From NCBI RefSeq assembly GCF_900105205.1, contig NZ_FNSQ01000005.1:1798001-1862000 (forward strand): DNA of 64,000 nucleotides. Direction: 5' to 3'. Below the pieces are notes generated by a model. That model had not been told where the DNA came from. It ran no database searches and worked only from the letters and a program-made list of their open reading frames with translations. Each line of letters begins with the position of its first letter. Position 1 is the stretch's first letter. This stretch comes from Microbacterium hydrocarbonoxydans. Lineage in GTDB: Bacteria; Actinomycetota; Actinomycetes; Actinomycetales; Microbacteriaceae. This document shows positions 7,948 to 15,652 of the stretch, piece after piece. Both the position numbers and the translations under genes were made by a program.

Positions 7948-8772
7948 ATGGGTCTTCAGATCGCAACCAACGTCGGTGCACTCAACGCGTACCGCAACCT
8001 GTCCGTCAACCAGAACGACGTCTCGAAGTCGCTCGAGAAGCTCTCGAGCGGTCTGCGCATCAACCGCGCAGCCGATGACGCCGCCGGTCTGGCCATCTCC
8101 GAGGGTCTGCGTTCGCAGGTCAACGGCCTGAACGTCGCAGCCCGCAACGCGCAGGACGGCATCTCGGTCATCCAGACTGCAGAAGGTGCTCTCACCGAGG
8201 TGCACTCGATCCTGCAGCGCGTTCGCGACCTCGCCGTGCAGGCGGGTTCCGACTCGAACAACGCCGAGTCGCGTGGCGCCATCAAGACCGAGATCAACTC
8301 GCTCGGCGAGGAGCTCACCCGCGTCGCCGCCAGCACGAACTTCAACGGGATCAAGCTGCTCGACAGCGCGAACACCCTGACGTTCCAGGTCGGCGCCGGC
8401 TCCGAGGCCGCCGAGGACCAGATCGCTGTCACGCTGACCAACTTCTCGGGTCTCGGTGCCACGATCGGTGCGCTCACGGTCGACACCGCCGCGAACGCGC
8501 TCACCACGATCGCGGCCGTCGACGCGCAGATCACCAACGTCTCGACGGCTCGCGCCGGCCTCGGTGCTGTGCAGAACCGCTTCGAGTCGACGATCAACTC
8601 GCTCCAGGTCTCGGCCGAGAACCTCGCCGCGGCCAAGAGCCGCATCGCGGACACCGACATGGCAGCCGAGATGGTCAAGTACACCGCCTCGAACATCCTG
8701 CAGCAGGCCGGCACCGCCATGCTCGCGCAGGCGAACCAGTCGGGCCAGGGCGTCCTGCAGCTGCTCCGTTGA
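7948..8772 (+). CDS. fliC: Flagellin
   Basis: A 274-residue flagellin, the filament subunit exported through the flagellar type III system. The N-terminal D0/D1 region (MGLQIATNVGALNAYRNLSVNQ, SSGLRINRAADDAAGLAISE) and the C-terminal D1/D0 region (ENLAAAKSRIADTDMAAEMV, LAQANQSGQGVLQLLR) are both present. Only about 100 residues lie between them, so the surface D2/D3 domains are almost absent. The ATG at 7948 follows ACGGAGG. Expression is predicted to depend on the sigma promoter at 7860 and to be repressed by CsrA at the leader. A hairpin follows at 8795. Confidence 0.96.
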   Translation: MGLQIATNVGALNAYRNLSVNQNDVSKSLEKLSSGLRINRAADDAAGLAISEGLRSQVNGLNVAARNAQDGISVIQTAEGALTEVHSILQRVRDLAVQAGSDSNNAESRGAIKTEINSLGEELTRVAASTNFNGIKLLDSANTLTFQVGAGSEAAEDQIAVTLTNFSGLGATIGALTVDTAANALTTIAAVDAQITNVSTARAGLGAVQNRFESTINSLQVSAENLAAAKSRIADTDMAAEMVKYTASNILQQAGTAMLAQANQSGQGVLQLLR

Positions 8773-8794
8773 GCCGCTGCGCCTGAGGCGCACA

Positions 8795-8830
8795 GGGCGC
8801 CCGGGCGGACTCACCTCCGCTCGGGCGCCT
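8795..8830 (+). terminator. Rho-independent-type terminator after fliC
   Basis: A 14-bp stem GGCGCCCGGGCGGA / TCCGCTCGGGCGCC with one G-U pair and a 6-nt loop, followed by TTCCT. It separates the highly expressed flagellin message from fliD. Confidence 0.75.
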
Positions 8831-8873
8831 TCCTGTAGGACCCCCTTGACCGCATCGCACGGAAGACGACCGG

Positions 8874-10235
8874 ATGAAACTCGACGGACTCGTATCAGGG
8901 CTCAAGACCGAAGAGCTCATCAAGGCGCTGATGGACGTCTCGGCGATCCCCAAGACGCTGATCACGAACAAGATCGCGGACCGCAACTCGGTCATCACCA
9001 ACCTGCAGTCGCTGAACAAGACCCTGCAGGAGCTCGTCGACAAGGCGAAGACCGCAGCGGCGCCGACGTCTCTGGCGTCGTTCACGGCGACCTCGTCGTC
9101 CGAGACTGTCACCGTCACGGCCGGGGCGAAGGCGGGCGCATTCTCGACCGCCATCGTCGTCGACGCCGTCGCGACCTCGCACTCCGTGGTCACCGCCGCT
9201 GCGGGGGCGACCGCCTGGGGCGGCACGTTCACCCTTGTCGGCTCGGACGGCGAGGCGATCGAGGTGACGCCCGTCGGCACCGGTCCACAGGACCTGGCGA
9301 AGGCGATCAACGCGTCGAAGGCCGGCGTGAGCGCCACCGTGGTCCCCGCAGGGACGGATGCCGACGGCAAGCCGCTCTCGCGCATCCAGCTCACCTCGTC
9401 CGCCACCGGAGAGGTCGGCGCCTTCACCGCGTACCGGGGGACCGCTGCCCAGGTCGCCGGCGGCACGGCGGCAGACCTCGTCGGCGAGCCGGGAGCCGCC
9501 GTCCTCACGCAGGGCGCGGACGCCCGCATCCGACTCTTCGCCGGCACCGCGGCCGAGCAGACTCTGAACAGTGCGAGCAACACGATCTCCGTCGGCGAGG
9601 GCATCGAGGTCACCGTGACCAGGGTCAGCGCCGAGCCCGTGACGGTGTCGGTGGCGCGCGATGCGAAGAAGCAGAGCGCGACGGCCGAAGCATTCGTCAA
9701 GGAGATCGCGGCGCTCCTCACCCGCATCGACAACGGCTCGAAGGCGACGGTCGGCGAAGTCGGTGAGACCACGACGCTCGGCGTCTTCACGGGAGACAGC
9801 ACCGTGCGCAACCTCCGCGGTGCGCTCGCGAACGCCGTGCAGCATCCGGTGGACGGCGTCTCGCCCTCGAGCATCGGCATCACCGTGAGCGACAAGGGCG
9901 TGCTGTCGTTCGACGCCGACAAGTTCGCCGCGGCGCTGGCCGAGGACCCGGAGGGAACCCAGGAGCTGTTCTCCTCGGTCTCCGCCCGCGTGCAGACAGT
10001 CACCACGCAGTACTCGGACAAATACGACGGTCTGCTCACCCAGCGCATCACCGGCCAGGAGGACGAGGTCAAGACCCTCAAGACCCAGGTCGAGCGCTGG
10101 GATGTGCGGCTCGAGCAGCGCCGGGCCACCCTCGAGCGCACCTACGCGCAGCTCGAGGTGCAGCTGTCGAAGCTGCAGTCGCAGTCCTCCTGGCTCACCA
10201 GCCAGCTCGCGGGTCTGACGCCCTCTGACTCCTGA
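8874..10235 (+). CDS. fliD: Flagellar filament cap protein FliD
   Basis: A 453-residue cap protein that sits at the filament tip and folds flagellin. The N-terminal FliD domain begins MKLDGLVSGLKTEELIKALMDVSAIP, the C-terminal domain includes ISVGEGIEVTV and the coiled-coil end VKTLKTQVERWDVRLEQRRATLERTYAQLEVQL, typical of the D0 region. The SD is ACGGAAG, spaced 10 bases from the ATG. It lies between flagellin and the FliS chaperone; a separate promoter was not found, so partial read-through from fliC is likely. Confidence 0.93.
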   Translation: MKLDGLVSGLKTEELIKALMDVSAIPKTLITNKIADRNSVITNLQSLNKTLQELVDKAKTAAAPTSLASFTATSSSETVTVTAGAKAGAFSTAIVVDAVATSHSVVTAAAGATAWGGTFTLVGSDGEAIEVTPVGTGPQDLAKAINASKAGVSATVVPAGTDADGKPLSRIQLTSSATGEVGAFTAYRGTAAQVAGGTAADLVGEPGAAVLTQGADARIRLFAGTAAEQTLNSASNTISVGEGIEVTVTRVSAEPVTVSVARDAKKQSATAEAFVKEIAALLTRIDNGSKATVGEVGETTTLGVFTGDSTVRNLRGALANAVQHPVDGVSPSSIGITVSDKGVLSFDADKFAAALAEDPEGTQELFSSVSARVQTVTTQYSDKYDGLLTQRITGQEDEVKTLKTQVERWDVRLEQRRATLERTYAQLEVQLSKLQSQSSWLTSQLAGLTPSDS

Positions 10236-10274
10236 TCACCCTTCCTGACACCGCACCTCATCGGAGCACCCCCC

Positions 10275-10685
10275 ATGGCACTCACCTCCCTCGATCGGGC
10301 CAAGCAGCAGTACCTCGAGCAGCAGGTCGCCTCGGCCACGCCCGAGCGTCTGCTCACCCTGCTGTACGACCGCCTGCTGGTCGACATCGACCGAGCGGCC
10401 TCCGCGCAGGATGCCGAGGACTGGCCGGCCGCCGGCACCCACCTCACGCACGCGCAGTGGATCGTGTCGGAGCTGAACGGCTCGCTCACCGATGTGTGGG
10501 ACGGCGCAGCCGAGCTGCGCGGTGTCTACACCTATCTCACCGGCCGACTCATCACGGCGAACATCTCCCGTGACCGTGCAGCGACCGCCGAGTGCCGCGA
10601 CCTCGTCGCTCCGCTGCGCGAGGCGTGGCACGAGGCCGCTGCGATCACGACTGCCGCGGCGCCGCAGCGCTCGGCGCTGGGTTGA
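10275..10685 (+). CDS. fliS: Flagellin export chaperone FliS
   Basis: A 136-residue four-helix protein that binds the C-terminus of flagellin in the cytoplasm and keeps it unpolymerised until export. The family signature is SATPERLLTLLYDRLLVDIDRA at about residues 17-38 and the helix WIVSELNGSLTD. ATG at 10275 follows fliD by 39 nt. In Bacillus FliS also helps FliW sense free flagellin, which is relevant here because fliW and csrA are present. Confidence 0.92.
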   Translation: MALTSLDRAKQQYLEQQVASATPERLLTLLYDRLLVDIDRAASAQDAEDWPAAGTHLTHAQWIVSELNGSLTDVWDGAAELRGVYTYLTGRLITANISRDRAATAECRDLVAPLREAWHEAAAITTAAAPQRSALG

Positions 10686-10692
10686 GTCGTCC

Positions 10693-10971
10693 GTGAGTGA
10701 CAACCTGACCGCCTGGCTGGCCGTGCTCGACCAGTTCGAACGCGCGCTCGACGCTGCAGACGACACGCTCGACGCCGAGGGGTTCGAGCCGCCGGCAGGT
10801 CCCATCCCGGCCGAACTGCGCGCCCGCGCCGAAGCCGTGCTCGCGAGGCAGCAGCTGATGATCGGCGGGCTCACCGCCTCTCGCGCCCATGTCGCGCGGG
10901 AGATCGCCGCCCTGCGCCGGGTGCCGACGGGTCGAGCCGACGTCCCCGCCTATCTCGACATACAGGGGTGA
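10693..10971 (+). CDS. FliT-like small flagellar protein
   Basis: A 92-residue, helical protein starting VSDNLTAWLAVLDQFERALDAAD. It starts 7 nt after fliS, has the place and size of FliT (the chaperone of FliD and other late substrates), but similarity is too weak for me to name it. The GTG start is the only one compatible with the short gap. It ends just before the flgB promoter at 10980. Confidence 0.65.
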   Translation: MSDNLTAWLAVLDQFERALDAADDTLDAEGFEPPAGPIPAELRARAEAVLARQQLMIGGLTASRAHVAREIAALRRVPTGRADVPAYLDIQG

Positions 10972-10979
10972 CGACCGCG

Positions 10980-11009
10980 GTTACGGCCGGCCCCGAGTGT
11001 CGCGATAGT
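10980..11009 (+). promoter_or_regulatory. Flagellar sigma promoter of the flgB operon
   Basis: GTTAC (10980-10984), 16-nt spacer, CGCGATAGT (11001-11009). The same elements with the same spacing precede fliH, flbD and fliP. The last T of the -10 is 7 bases from the first leader hairpin. Confidence 0.8.
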
Positions 11010-11016
11010 GGGCACA

Positions 11017-11072
11017 GAGCACGGATCGCTCGACGATTGGCCAAGGATCGGCCTCTCCACCAACATCCGGAG
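11017..11072 (+). promoter_or_regulatory. Tandem ANGGA hairpin leader of flgB mRNA (probable CsrA target)
   Basis: Hairpin 1 (11017-11031) is GAGC/GCTC with loop ACGGATC; hairpin 2 (11039-11053) is GGCC/GGCC with loop AAGGATC; the SD GGAG lies at 11069-11072 and the GTG at 11080. Both loops expose ANGGA, the core of CsrA sites. The spacing is shared with the fliH and fliP leaders. Confidence 0.72.
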
Positions 11073-11079
11073 TGCCCCC

Positions 11080-11427
11080 GTGCTCGAATCCGTCACCTCC
11101 TCCGCGCTGATCAGCGCGCTCGACGGGCTGGCGCTGCGCCAGCGCTCGATCGCCGAGAACATCGCCAACGTCAACACCCCCGGCTACCACGCCCAGCGCG
11201 TGCAGTTCGAGGATGAGCTGCGCTCTGCCGTCGAGGCGGGCTCAGGCACCGTCTCGCCGACCGTCGAGAGGTCGCTGGAGCCGACCCGCCTGAACGGCAA
11301 CAATGTCAACCTCGACACCGAGACGCTGTCGAACATCGACACCGTGCTGCGGTTCCAGTTCGCCAGCCAGGCCATCGGCGGCCAGGCGGCATCGATCACC
11401 AAGGCGATCGGGCAGGCGTCCGCATGA
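11080..11427 (+). CDS. flgB: Flagellar proximal rod protein FlgB
   Basis: A 115-residue rod protein. It has the rod/hook N-terminal signature LRQRSIAENIANVNTPGYHA and a C-terminal helix with TVLRFQFASQA. It is exported and forms the proximal rod with FlgC and FliE. The GTG at 11080 is chosen because it lies 7 bases after GGAG and matches the start position in two homologous leaders; an upstream in-frame GTG at 11008 lies inside the promoter and cannot be used. Its stop overlaps flgC (ATGA). Confidence 0.93.
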   Translation: MLESVTSSALISALDGLALRQRSIAENIANVNTPGYHAQRVQFEDELRSAVEAGSGTVSPTVERSLEPTRLNGNNVNLDTETLSNIDTVLRFQFASQAIGGQAASITKAIGQASA

Positions 11428-11816
11428 CCTTCGACGCCATCGGCATCGCCGGCACCGGACTCACCGCCCACCGCAAGTGGCTGGACGCCCTCAGCGACAA
11501 CATCGCCAACGTCAACACCGCGACCCCTGCCGGTCAGGACGCCTTCCGCGAGAAGTTCGTCACCGTTCAGGCAGGCACGGACAGCCCCGGCGTGTACGTC
11601 GCGGGGGTCGTGGAATCCGAGGCCGAGGCGAAGCTCGTGTACGACCCCGAGCACCCCTACGCGAACGAGGACGGCTATGTGCAGTACCCCAACGTCGAGC
11701 TCGGCGACCAGATGAGCATGCTCATCCTCGCGCAGCGCGGATACGAGGCCAATGCCGCGGTCGTCGACCGCGCGAAGACGACCTACGAGGCCGCCCTGCA
11801 GATCGGTCGCGGCTGA
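11424..11816 (+). CDS. flgC: Flagellar proximal rod protein FlgC
   Basis: A 130-residue rod protein. The N-terminal motif is LDALSDNIANVNTATPAGQ and the C-terminal helix SMLILAQRGYEANAAVVDRAK is the usual FlgC end. Polymerises with FlgB and FliE above the MS ring. Both ends overlap neighbours (ATGA with flgB, TGATG with fliE), so the rod genes are translated together. Confidence 0.94.
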   Translation: MTFDAIGIAGTGLTAHRKWLDALSDNIANVNTATPAGQDAFREKFVTVQAGTDSPGVYVAGVVESEAEAKLVYDPEHPYANEDGYVQYPNVELGDQMSMLILAQRGYEANAAVVDRAKTTYEAALQIGRG

Positions 11817-12136
11817 TGAGCGGCGGGATCGAGGCGGTCTCCGCCGCAGGCATCACGCCGCTGTCGGCGCTCAGCTTCGAGACAGGACCGGATGCCGCGG
11901 GCGCCCCGACCTCGGCCGGCACCTTCGCCACCTCGCTCACCGGCGCGGTCGAGAGCCTGCAGCAGCTGCAGTCGACCTCGAACGAGCTCGCGGTGCAGGC
12001 CGTGACGGGAGATCTGCAGGACATCCATCAGGCGATGATCGCCTCGACACGTGCGTCGGTGACTCTCGACCTGGTGGTCGCCGTCCGTGACCGCAGCGTC
12101 TCGGCGTTCAACGAGATCATGAGGATGCAGGCCTGA
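11816..12136 (+). CDS. fliE: Flagellar hook-basal body complex protein FliE
   Basis: A 106-residue protein whose C-terminal half (LQSTSNELAVQAVTGDLQDI and LVVAVRDRSVSAFNEIMRMQ) is the FliE family core, the adaptor that links the FliF ring to the rod. The N-terminal 40 residues are poorly conserved. ATG overlaps the flgC stop; fliF starts 2 nt after its stop. Confidence 0.93.
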   Translation: MSGGIEAVSAAGITPLSALSFETGPDAAGAPTSAGTFATSLTGAVESLQQLQSTSNELAVQAVTGDLQDIHQAMIASTRASVTLDLVVAVRDRSVSAFNEIMRMQA

Positions 12137-12138
12137 CG

Positions 12139-13779
12139 ATGCCGAAGATGCTGACCACGTACTACGGCCGCGCCAAGCAGGTCGTCTCGGGCTTCACGCT
12201 CGCCCAGCGCACGATCGCCATCATCGGCGTCGCGCTGCTGGTGATGGGCGCCATCGCGCTGGGCTCCTGGCTGACCAAGCCGCAGATGAGTCCGCTCTTC
12301 ACCGGCCTGAGCGCGGGCGACGCCTCCGCGGTCGTCGAGCAGCTGAAGTCGGCGGGCGTCTCGTACGAGCTCACCGAGGGCGGCGCGACGATCCTCGTCC
12401 CGGACGACCAGGTCTACCCGCAGCGCCTCGCCGCGGCATCCGCCGGTCTGCCCGGCGACACCAGCGAGGGGTACACGCTCCTCGACAAGATGGGGGTGAC
12501 CGCGAGCGAGTTCCAGCAGTCGGTGACCTACAAGCGTGCGATCGAGGGTGAGCTCGCCGGCACCATCGGAGCGATGGAGGGGATATCCACGGCATCCGTG
12601 CAGCTGGCGATCCCGGAGGAGAGCGTGTTCGTCTCGGAGCAGCAGAGCCCGACGGCATCCGTGTTCGTGAAGACCCGCAACGGGGCGACACTGAGCGACG
12701 AGAAGATCGAGGCCATCGTGCATCTCACGAGCGCCTCGGTGCCGGGCATGACTCCCGAGGACGTCGCCGTCACCGATCAGGACGGCCGGGTGCTCTCCGC
12801 CGTCGGTACGGGTCTCACCGGGAACTCCTCGAAGCAGGCGACCGAGCACGAGGCCAAGGTGGCCGCGTCCGTGAGCGCCATGCTCGACACGATCGTCGGG
12901 CCTGGCAACGCCACCGTCACCGTGTCGGCCGACGTCGCGAACTCCACCTCTGAGCGGATGGAGGAGACGTACTCGGCGCCGGAGGGCGAGCTGAGCGCGT
13001 CGGAGCAGACCAAGACCGAGACCTACACCGGCGGTCAGGGCGGGGGGACCGGCGTGCTGGGCCCGGACAACATCGCGGTGCCGAACAACGGCTCGGGCAA
13101 CGGCGCCTACGAGTTCGAGGAGACCTCGCGCGACAACGCCGTCAACAAGTCGACCGAGAAGACCATCACCCCCGCGGGCGAGGTGACCAGGCAGACCGTC
13201 AGCATCGCGCTGAACCGGGGCACGGTCACCGGTGTGAGCGCCGCGCAGATCGAGTCGCTGGTCGCCTCAGCCGCGGGCATCGACGTCGAACGCGGCGACG
13301 AGATCGCCGTCGAGTTCGTCGAGTTCACCGAGGCCGGCGCGACCGCGGCGCAGACAGCGCTGCAGGCGGCGGAGGCCGAGCGCGACGCGCAGTTCCAACA
13401 GGAACTGCTGCGCTCGGCGATCATCGGCGGTTCGATCCTGCTCGCCGTCATCATCCTGGTCGTCTACCTCGTCGTGCGTCGCCGGATGAAGCGCCGCGTG
13501 ATGTACACCGAGGACGGCCCGATCGAGTACTTCGCCACGGTGACGGAGAGCGAGGAGGAGAAGCTCCGCTCGCTGCGCGGACTCAAGGATGCCGACGCCA
13601 TCATCGCGCCCGCGCCGACGAAGCTGCTGCCCTCGGCGTCGGTCGACCTCGACGATGAGCCGGAGCCGGACAAGGTGCTCGTCGAGCGCCGCCGCCGGGA
13701 GATCGACGACCTGGCGCGCCGTGAACCCGATGCCATCGCCAGCGCGCTGGCCGACCTGATGGACGAGGCGACCGTATGA
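12139..13779 (+). CDS. fliF: Flagellar MS-ring protein FliF
   Basis: A 546-residue inner-membrane ring protein. Transmembrane segment 1 is near residues 24-45 (TIAIIGVALLVMGAIALGSW), followed by the secretin/YscJ-like domain (LFTGLSAGDASAVVEQLKSA, EGELAGTIGAMEGISTASVQLAIPE split over about residues 135-155), and a C-terminal transmembrane segment (IIGGSILLAVIILVVYLVV). The cytoplasmic tail ending RREIDDLARREPDAIASALADL is the FliG-binding region. Its stop overlaps the fliG start by ATGA. Confidence 0.95.
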   Translation: MPKMLTTYYGRAKQVVSGFTLAQRTIAIIGVALLVMGAIALGSWLTKPQMSPLFTGLSAGDASAVVEQLKSAGVSYELTEGGATILVPDDQVYPQRLAAASAGLPGDTSEGYTLLDKMGVTASEFQQSVTYKRAIEGELAGTIGAMEGISTASVQLAIPEESVFVSEQQSPTASVFVKTRNGATLSDEKIEAIVHLTSASVPGMTPEDVAVTDQDGRVLSAVGTGLTGNSSKQATEHEAKVAASVSAMLDTIVGPGNATVTVSADVANSTSERMEETYSAPEGELSASEQTKTETYTGGQGGGTGVLGPDNIAVPNNGSGNGAYEFEETSRDNAVNKSTEKTITPAGEVTRQTVSIALNRGTVTGVSAAQIESLVASAAGIDVERGDEIAVEFVEFTEAGATAAQTALQAAEAERDAQFQQELLRSAIIGGSILLAVIILVVYLVVRRRMKRRVMYTEDGPIEYFATVTESEEEKLRSLRGLKDADAIIAPAPTKLLPSASVDLDDEPEPDKVLVERRRREIDDLARREPDAIASALADLMDEATV

Positions 13780-14855
13780 GCCTGCTGACGGATGTGCTGG
13801 ACGCCCAGGCCGACACTGTCGAGGTCTCCACGGAGACCGTGCCGGCGACGCCGCCGGCGGCGATGAGCGGTCTGCGCAAGGCCGCCATCGTCCTGATGAA
13901 CATGGATCGAGCGGCCAGCGCCGAGGTCCTGCGCCATCTCGGCGAGGAGCGCTCAGAGCTGCTGGCTGCCGAGCTCACCCAGCTCGGCGGTGTGGATGTC
14001 GCCTCGACCGCCCGCGCCCTCGCCGAGTTCCGTCGGATCGCGACCGGGGGCTCCGTGCCCTCTCGAGGCGGCCAGGAGCTCGCCACGGGTCTGCTGGAGA
14101 CGGCGTTCGGCCGCGAGAAGGCCGTGGGCATGGTGGGACGGGTGATGTCGCAGGGCACCGTCTCCTTCGACTTCCTCAACGCCGCCGACCCCGCCCAGCT
14201 CGCCACCATCCTCGAGGGGGAGCTGCCCACGACCGTCGCGGTGGTCCTCGCGAACCTGCGGGCGGATCGCGCGGCCGCAGTCCTCGCCGCGCTCCAGGAT
14301 CCGCTGCGCACCGACGTCGCCCAGGCGATCGCCACGATGGGCACCGCGACCCAGGAGGCGATCTCGATCGTCGCCGATTCGCTGCGCTCCCGCACGGGCG
14401 TCTTCGCGTTGCGAGACAACCATGAATCCATCGGGGGAGTGCAGCCGCTGGTCGAGATCATCAACCGGTCGGACACCGCTCTGGAGAAGTCGCTGCTGGC
14501 GAGCCTGGAGGGGCGCGATCTCGCGCTGGCGGAGGACATCCGCAGCCGGATGGTGACCTTCGCCGACATCGCCCGACTCGAGGACCGAGATGCGCAGCGC
14601 GTGCTGCGCGGCATCGACCTCCGGATGCTCGCGCTGGCGCTGAAGGGCGCGGACGAGCAGATCACCGAGAAGGTCAAGGGCAACATGACCGAGCGCAACC
14701 AGGAGAACCTCGCGGAGGAGACCAAGGTGCTGGGTCCGGTGCGCATGCGTCAGGTCGACGAGGCCCGCGCGGAGATCGTGCGCATCATCCGCGAGCTGGA
14801 GGCCGCCGAGGAGATCACGATCTCCCGCGAGGACGAGGACGAGCTCGTCGAGTGA
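13776..14855 (+). CDS. fliG: Flagellar motor switch protein FliG
   Basis: A 359-residue rotor protein joining the MS ring (FliF tail) to FliM and, through its C-terminal helix, facing the MotA stator. The N-terminal block LRKAAIVLMNMDRAASAEVLRHL, the middle EHPQ-like region, and the charged C-terminal torque helix with TFADIARLEDRDAQRVLRGI are present. The reading frame is complete. The gene is the last of the flgB operon; the next promoter begins 33 nt after its stop. Confidence 0.95.
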   Translation: MSLLTDVLDAQADTVEVSTETVPATPPAAMSGLRKAAIVLMNMDRAASAEVLRHLGEERSELLAAELTQLGGVDVASTARALAEFRRIATGGSVPSRGGQELATGLLETAFGREKAVGMVGRVMSQGTVSFDFLNAADPAQLATILEGELPTTVAVVLANLRADRAAAVLAALQDPLRTDVAQAIATMGTATQEAISIVADSLRSRTGVFALRDNHESIGGVQPLVEIINRSDTALEKSLLASLEGRDLALAEDIRSRMVTFADIARLEDRDAQRVLRGIDLRMLALALKGADEQITEKVKGNMTERNQENLAEETKVLGPVRMRQVDEARAEIVRIIRELEAAEEITISREDEDELVE

Positions 14856-14887
14856 CGAGCGCCGCGGTGCCTGATTCGGCCGCGCTG

Positions 14888-14917
14888 GTTACGGCCGCAC
14901 CCGACCGTCGCGATAGT
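14888..14917 (+). promoter_or_regulatory. Flagellar sigma promoter of the fliH operon
   Basis: GTTAC (14888-14892), 16-nt spacer, CGCGATAGT (14909-14917). It is followed, exactly as at flgB and fliP, by the first leader hairpin 8 bases downstream. Confidence 0.8.
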
Positions 14918-14924
14918 CGGGGAC

Positions 14925-14981
14925 GAGCACGGACAGCTCGCCCATCGGGCCACGGACAGGCCTCGTCTTCTACCTCCGAGG
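14925..14981 (+). promoter_or_regulatory. Tandem ANGGA hairpin leader of fliH mRNA (probable CsrA target)
   Basis: Hairpin 1 (14925-14939) GAGC/GCTC with loop ACGGACA; hairpin 2 (14948-14962) GGCC/GGCC with loop ACGGACA; SD GAGG at 14978-14981; GTG at 14990. The loop sequence changed from ACGGATC to ACGGACA in both hairpins while the stems were kept. Confidence 0.72.
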
Positions 14982-14989
14982 TGTCCGTC

Positions 14990-15652
14990 GTGTTCGAATC
15001 CGCCTTCACCCCCCTCGTGGTGCCGCGCGTGGGCGAGACGCCGATCGACGTGCGCAGCGAAGCGGACAGGGCTCGCACCCGGGGGTACGCCGACGGATTC
15101 GCTGAGGGCAGACGGGTCGCCCTCGACGAGGGCAGGATGCAGCAGGCGGCGCAGGAGCTGCGCGCCCAGGAGCTGCAGGAGTCATTCCTGCACGAGCGCG
15201 GCTCGGCGCTGCGTGCTCTGGCGTCCGCACAGACCGCACTCGAGCAGCGGATCGACGCGCTCAGCGCGCTCAGCGCGGATCGGATCGAGCAGTTCGCCGT
15301 GCAGCTCGCCGAGTCGATCCTGGGGGCCGAGCTCTCGGACCCCGCTCGTTCGGCTGCTCATGCGCTGCGGCGCGCACTCGCGCAGATGCCCGCCGACCGA
15401 TGGACCAAGGTCGCGTTCAGCGTGCGCGACGCGGAGGTCCTCGGGGGCGACCTCGGTGCGATCGAGCAGCTGCACGGGGTGGAGTTCACGGCGTCGGACG
15501 ACGTCGACCGGGGTGGCGCGATCGTCGAGATCGAGGATGGCGCCGTCGACACGCGCATCGACCAGGCGATGGCCCGCGCATCCGCCGCGTTGCGTGGCGA
15601 GGCCGACCTCGGCGATCCCGCCGACGCACAGATCACCGAGGTGCTCGGATGA
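14990..15652 (+). CDS. fliH: Flagellar assembly protein FliH
   Basis: A 220-residue regulator of the export ATPase. It carries the glycine- and alanine-rich helical part (GYADGFAEGRRVALDEGR) and the C-terminal FliH/YscL domain (QFAVQLAESILGAELSDPA, VEFTASDDVDRGGAIVEIED). It binds FliI and FliN in the cytoplasm. The GTG at 14990 is picked by alignment with the flgB and fliP leaders; a GTG at 14981 lies inside the SD. Its stop overlaps fliI (ATGA). Confidence 0.9.
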   Translation: MFESAFTPLVVPRVGETPIDVRSEADRARTRGYADGFAEGRRVALDEGRMQQAAQELRAQELQESFLHERGSALRALASAQTALEQRIDALSALSADRIEQFAVQLAESILGAELSDPARSAAHALRRALAQMPADRWTKVAFSVRDAEVLGGDLGAIEQLHGVEFTASDDVDRGGAIVEIEDGAVDTRIDQAMARASAALRGEADLGDPADAQITEVLG

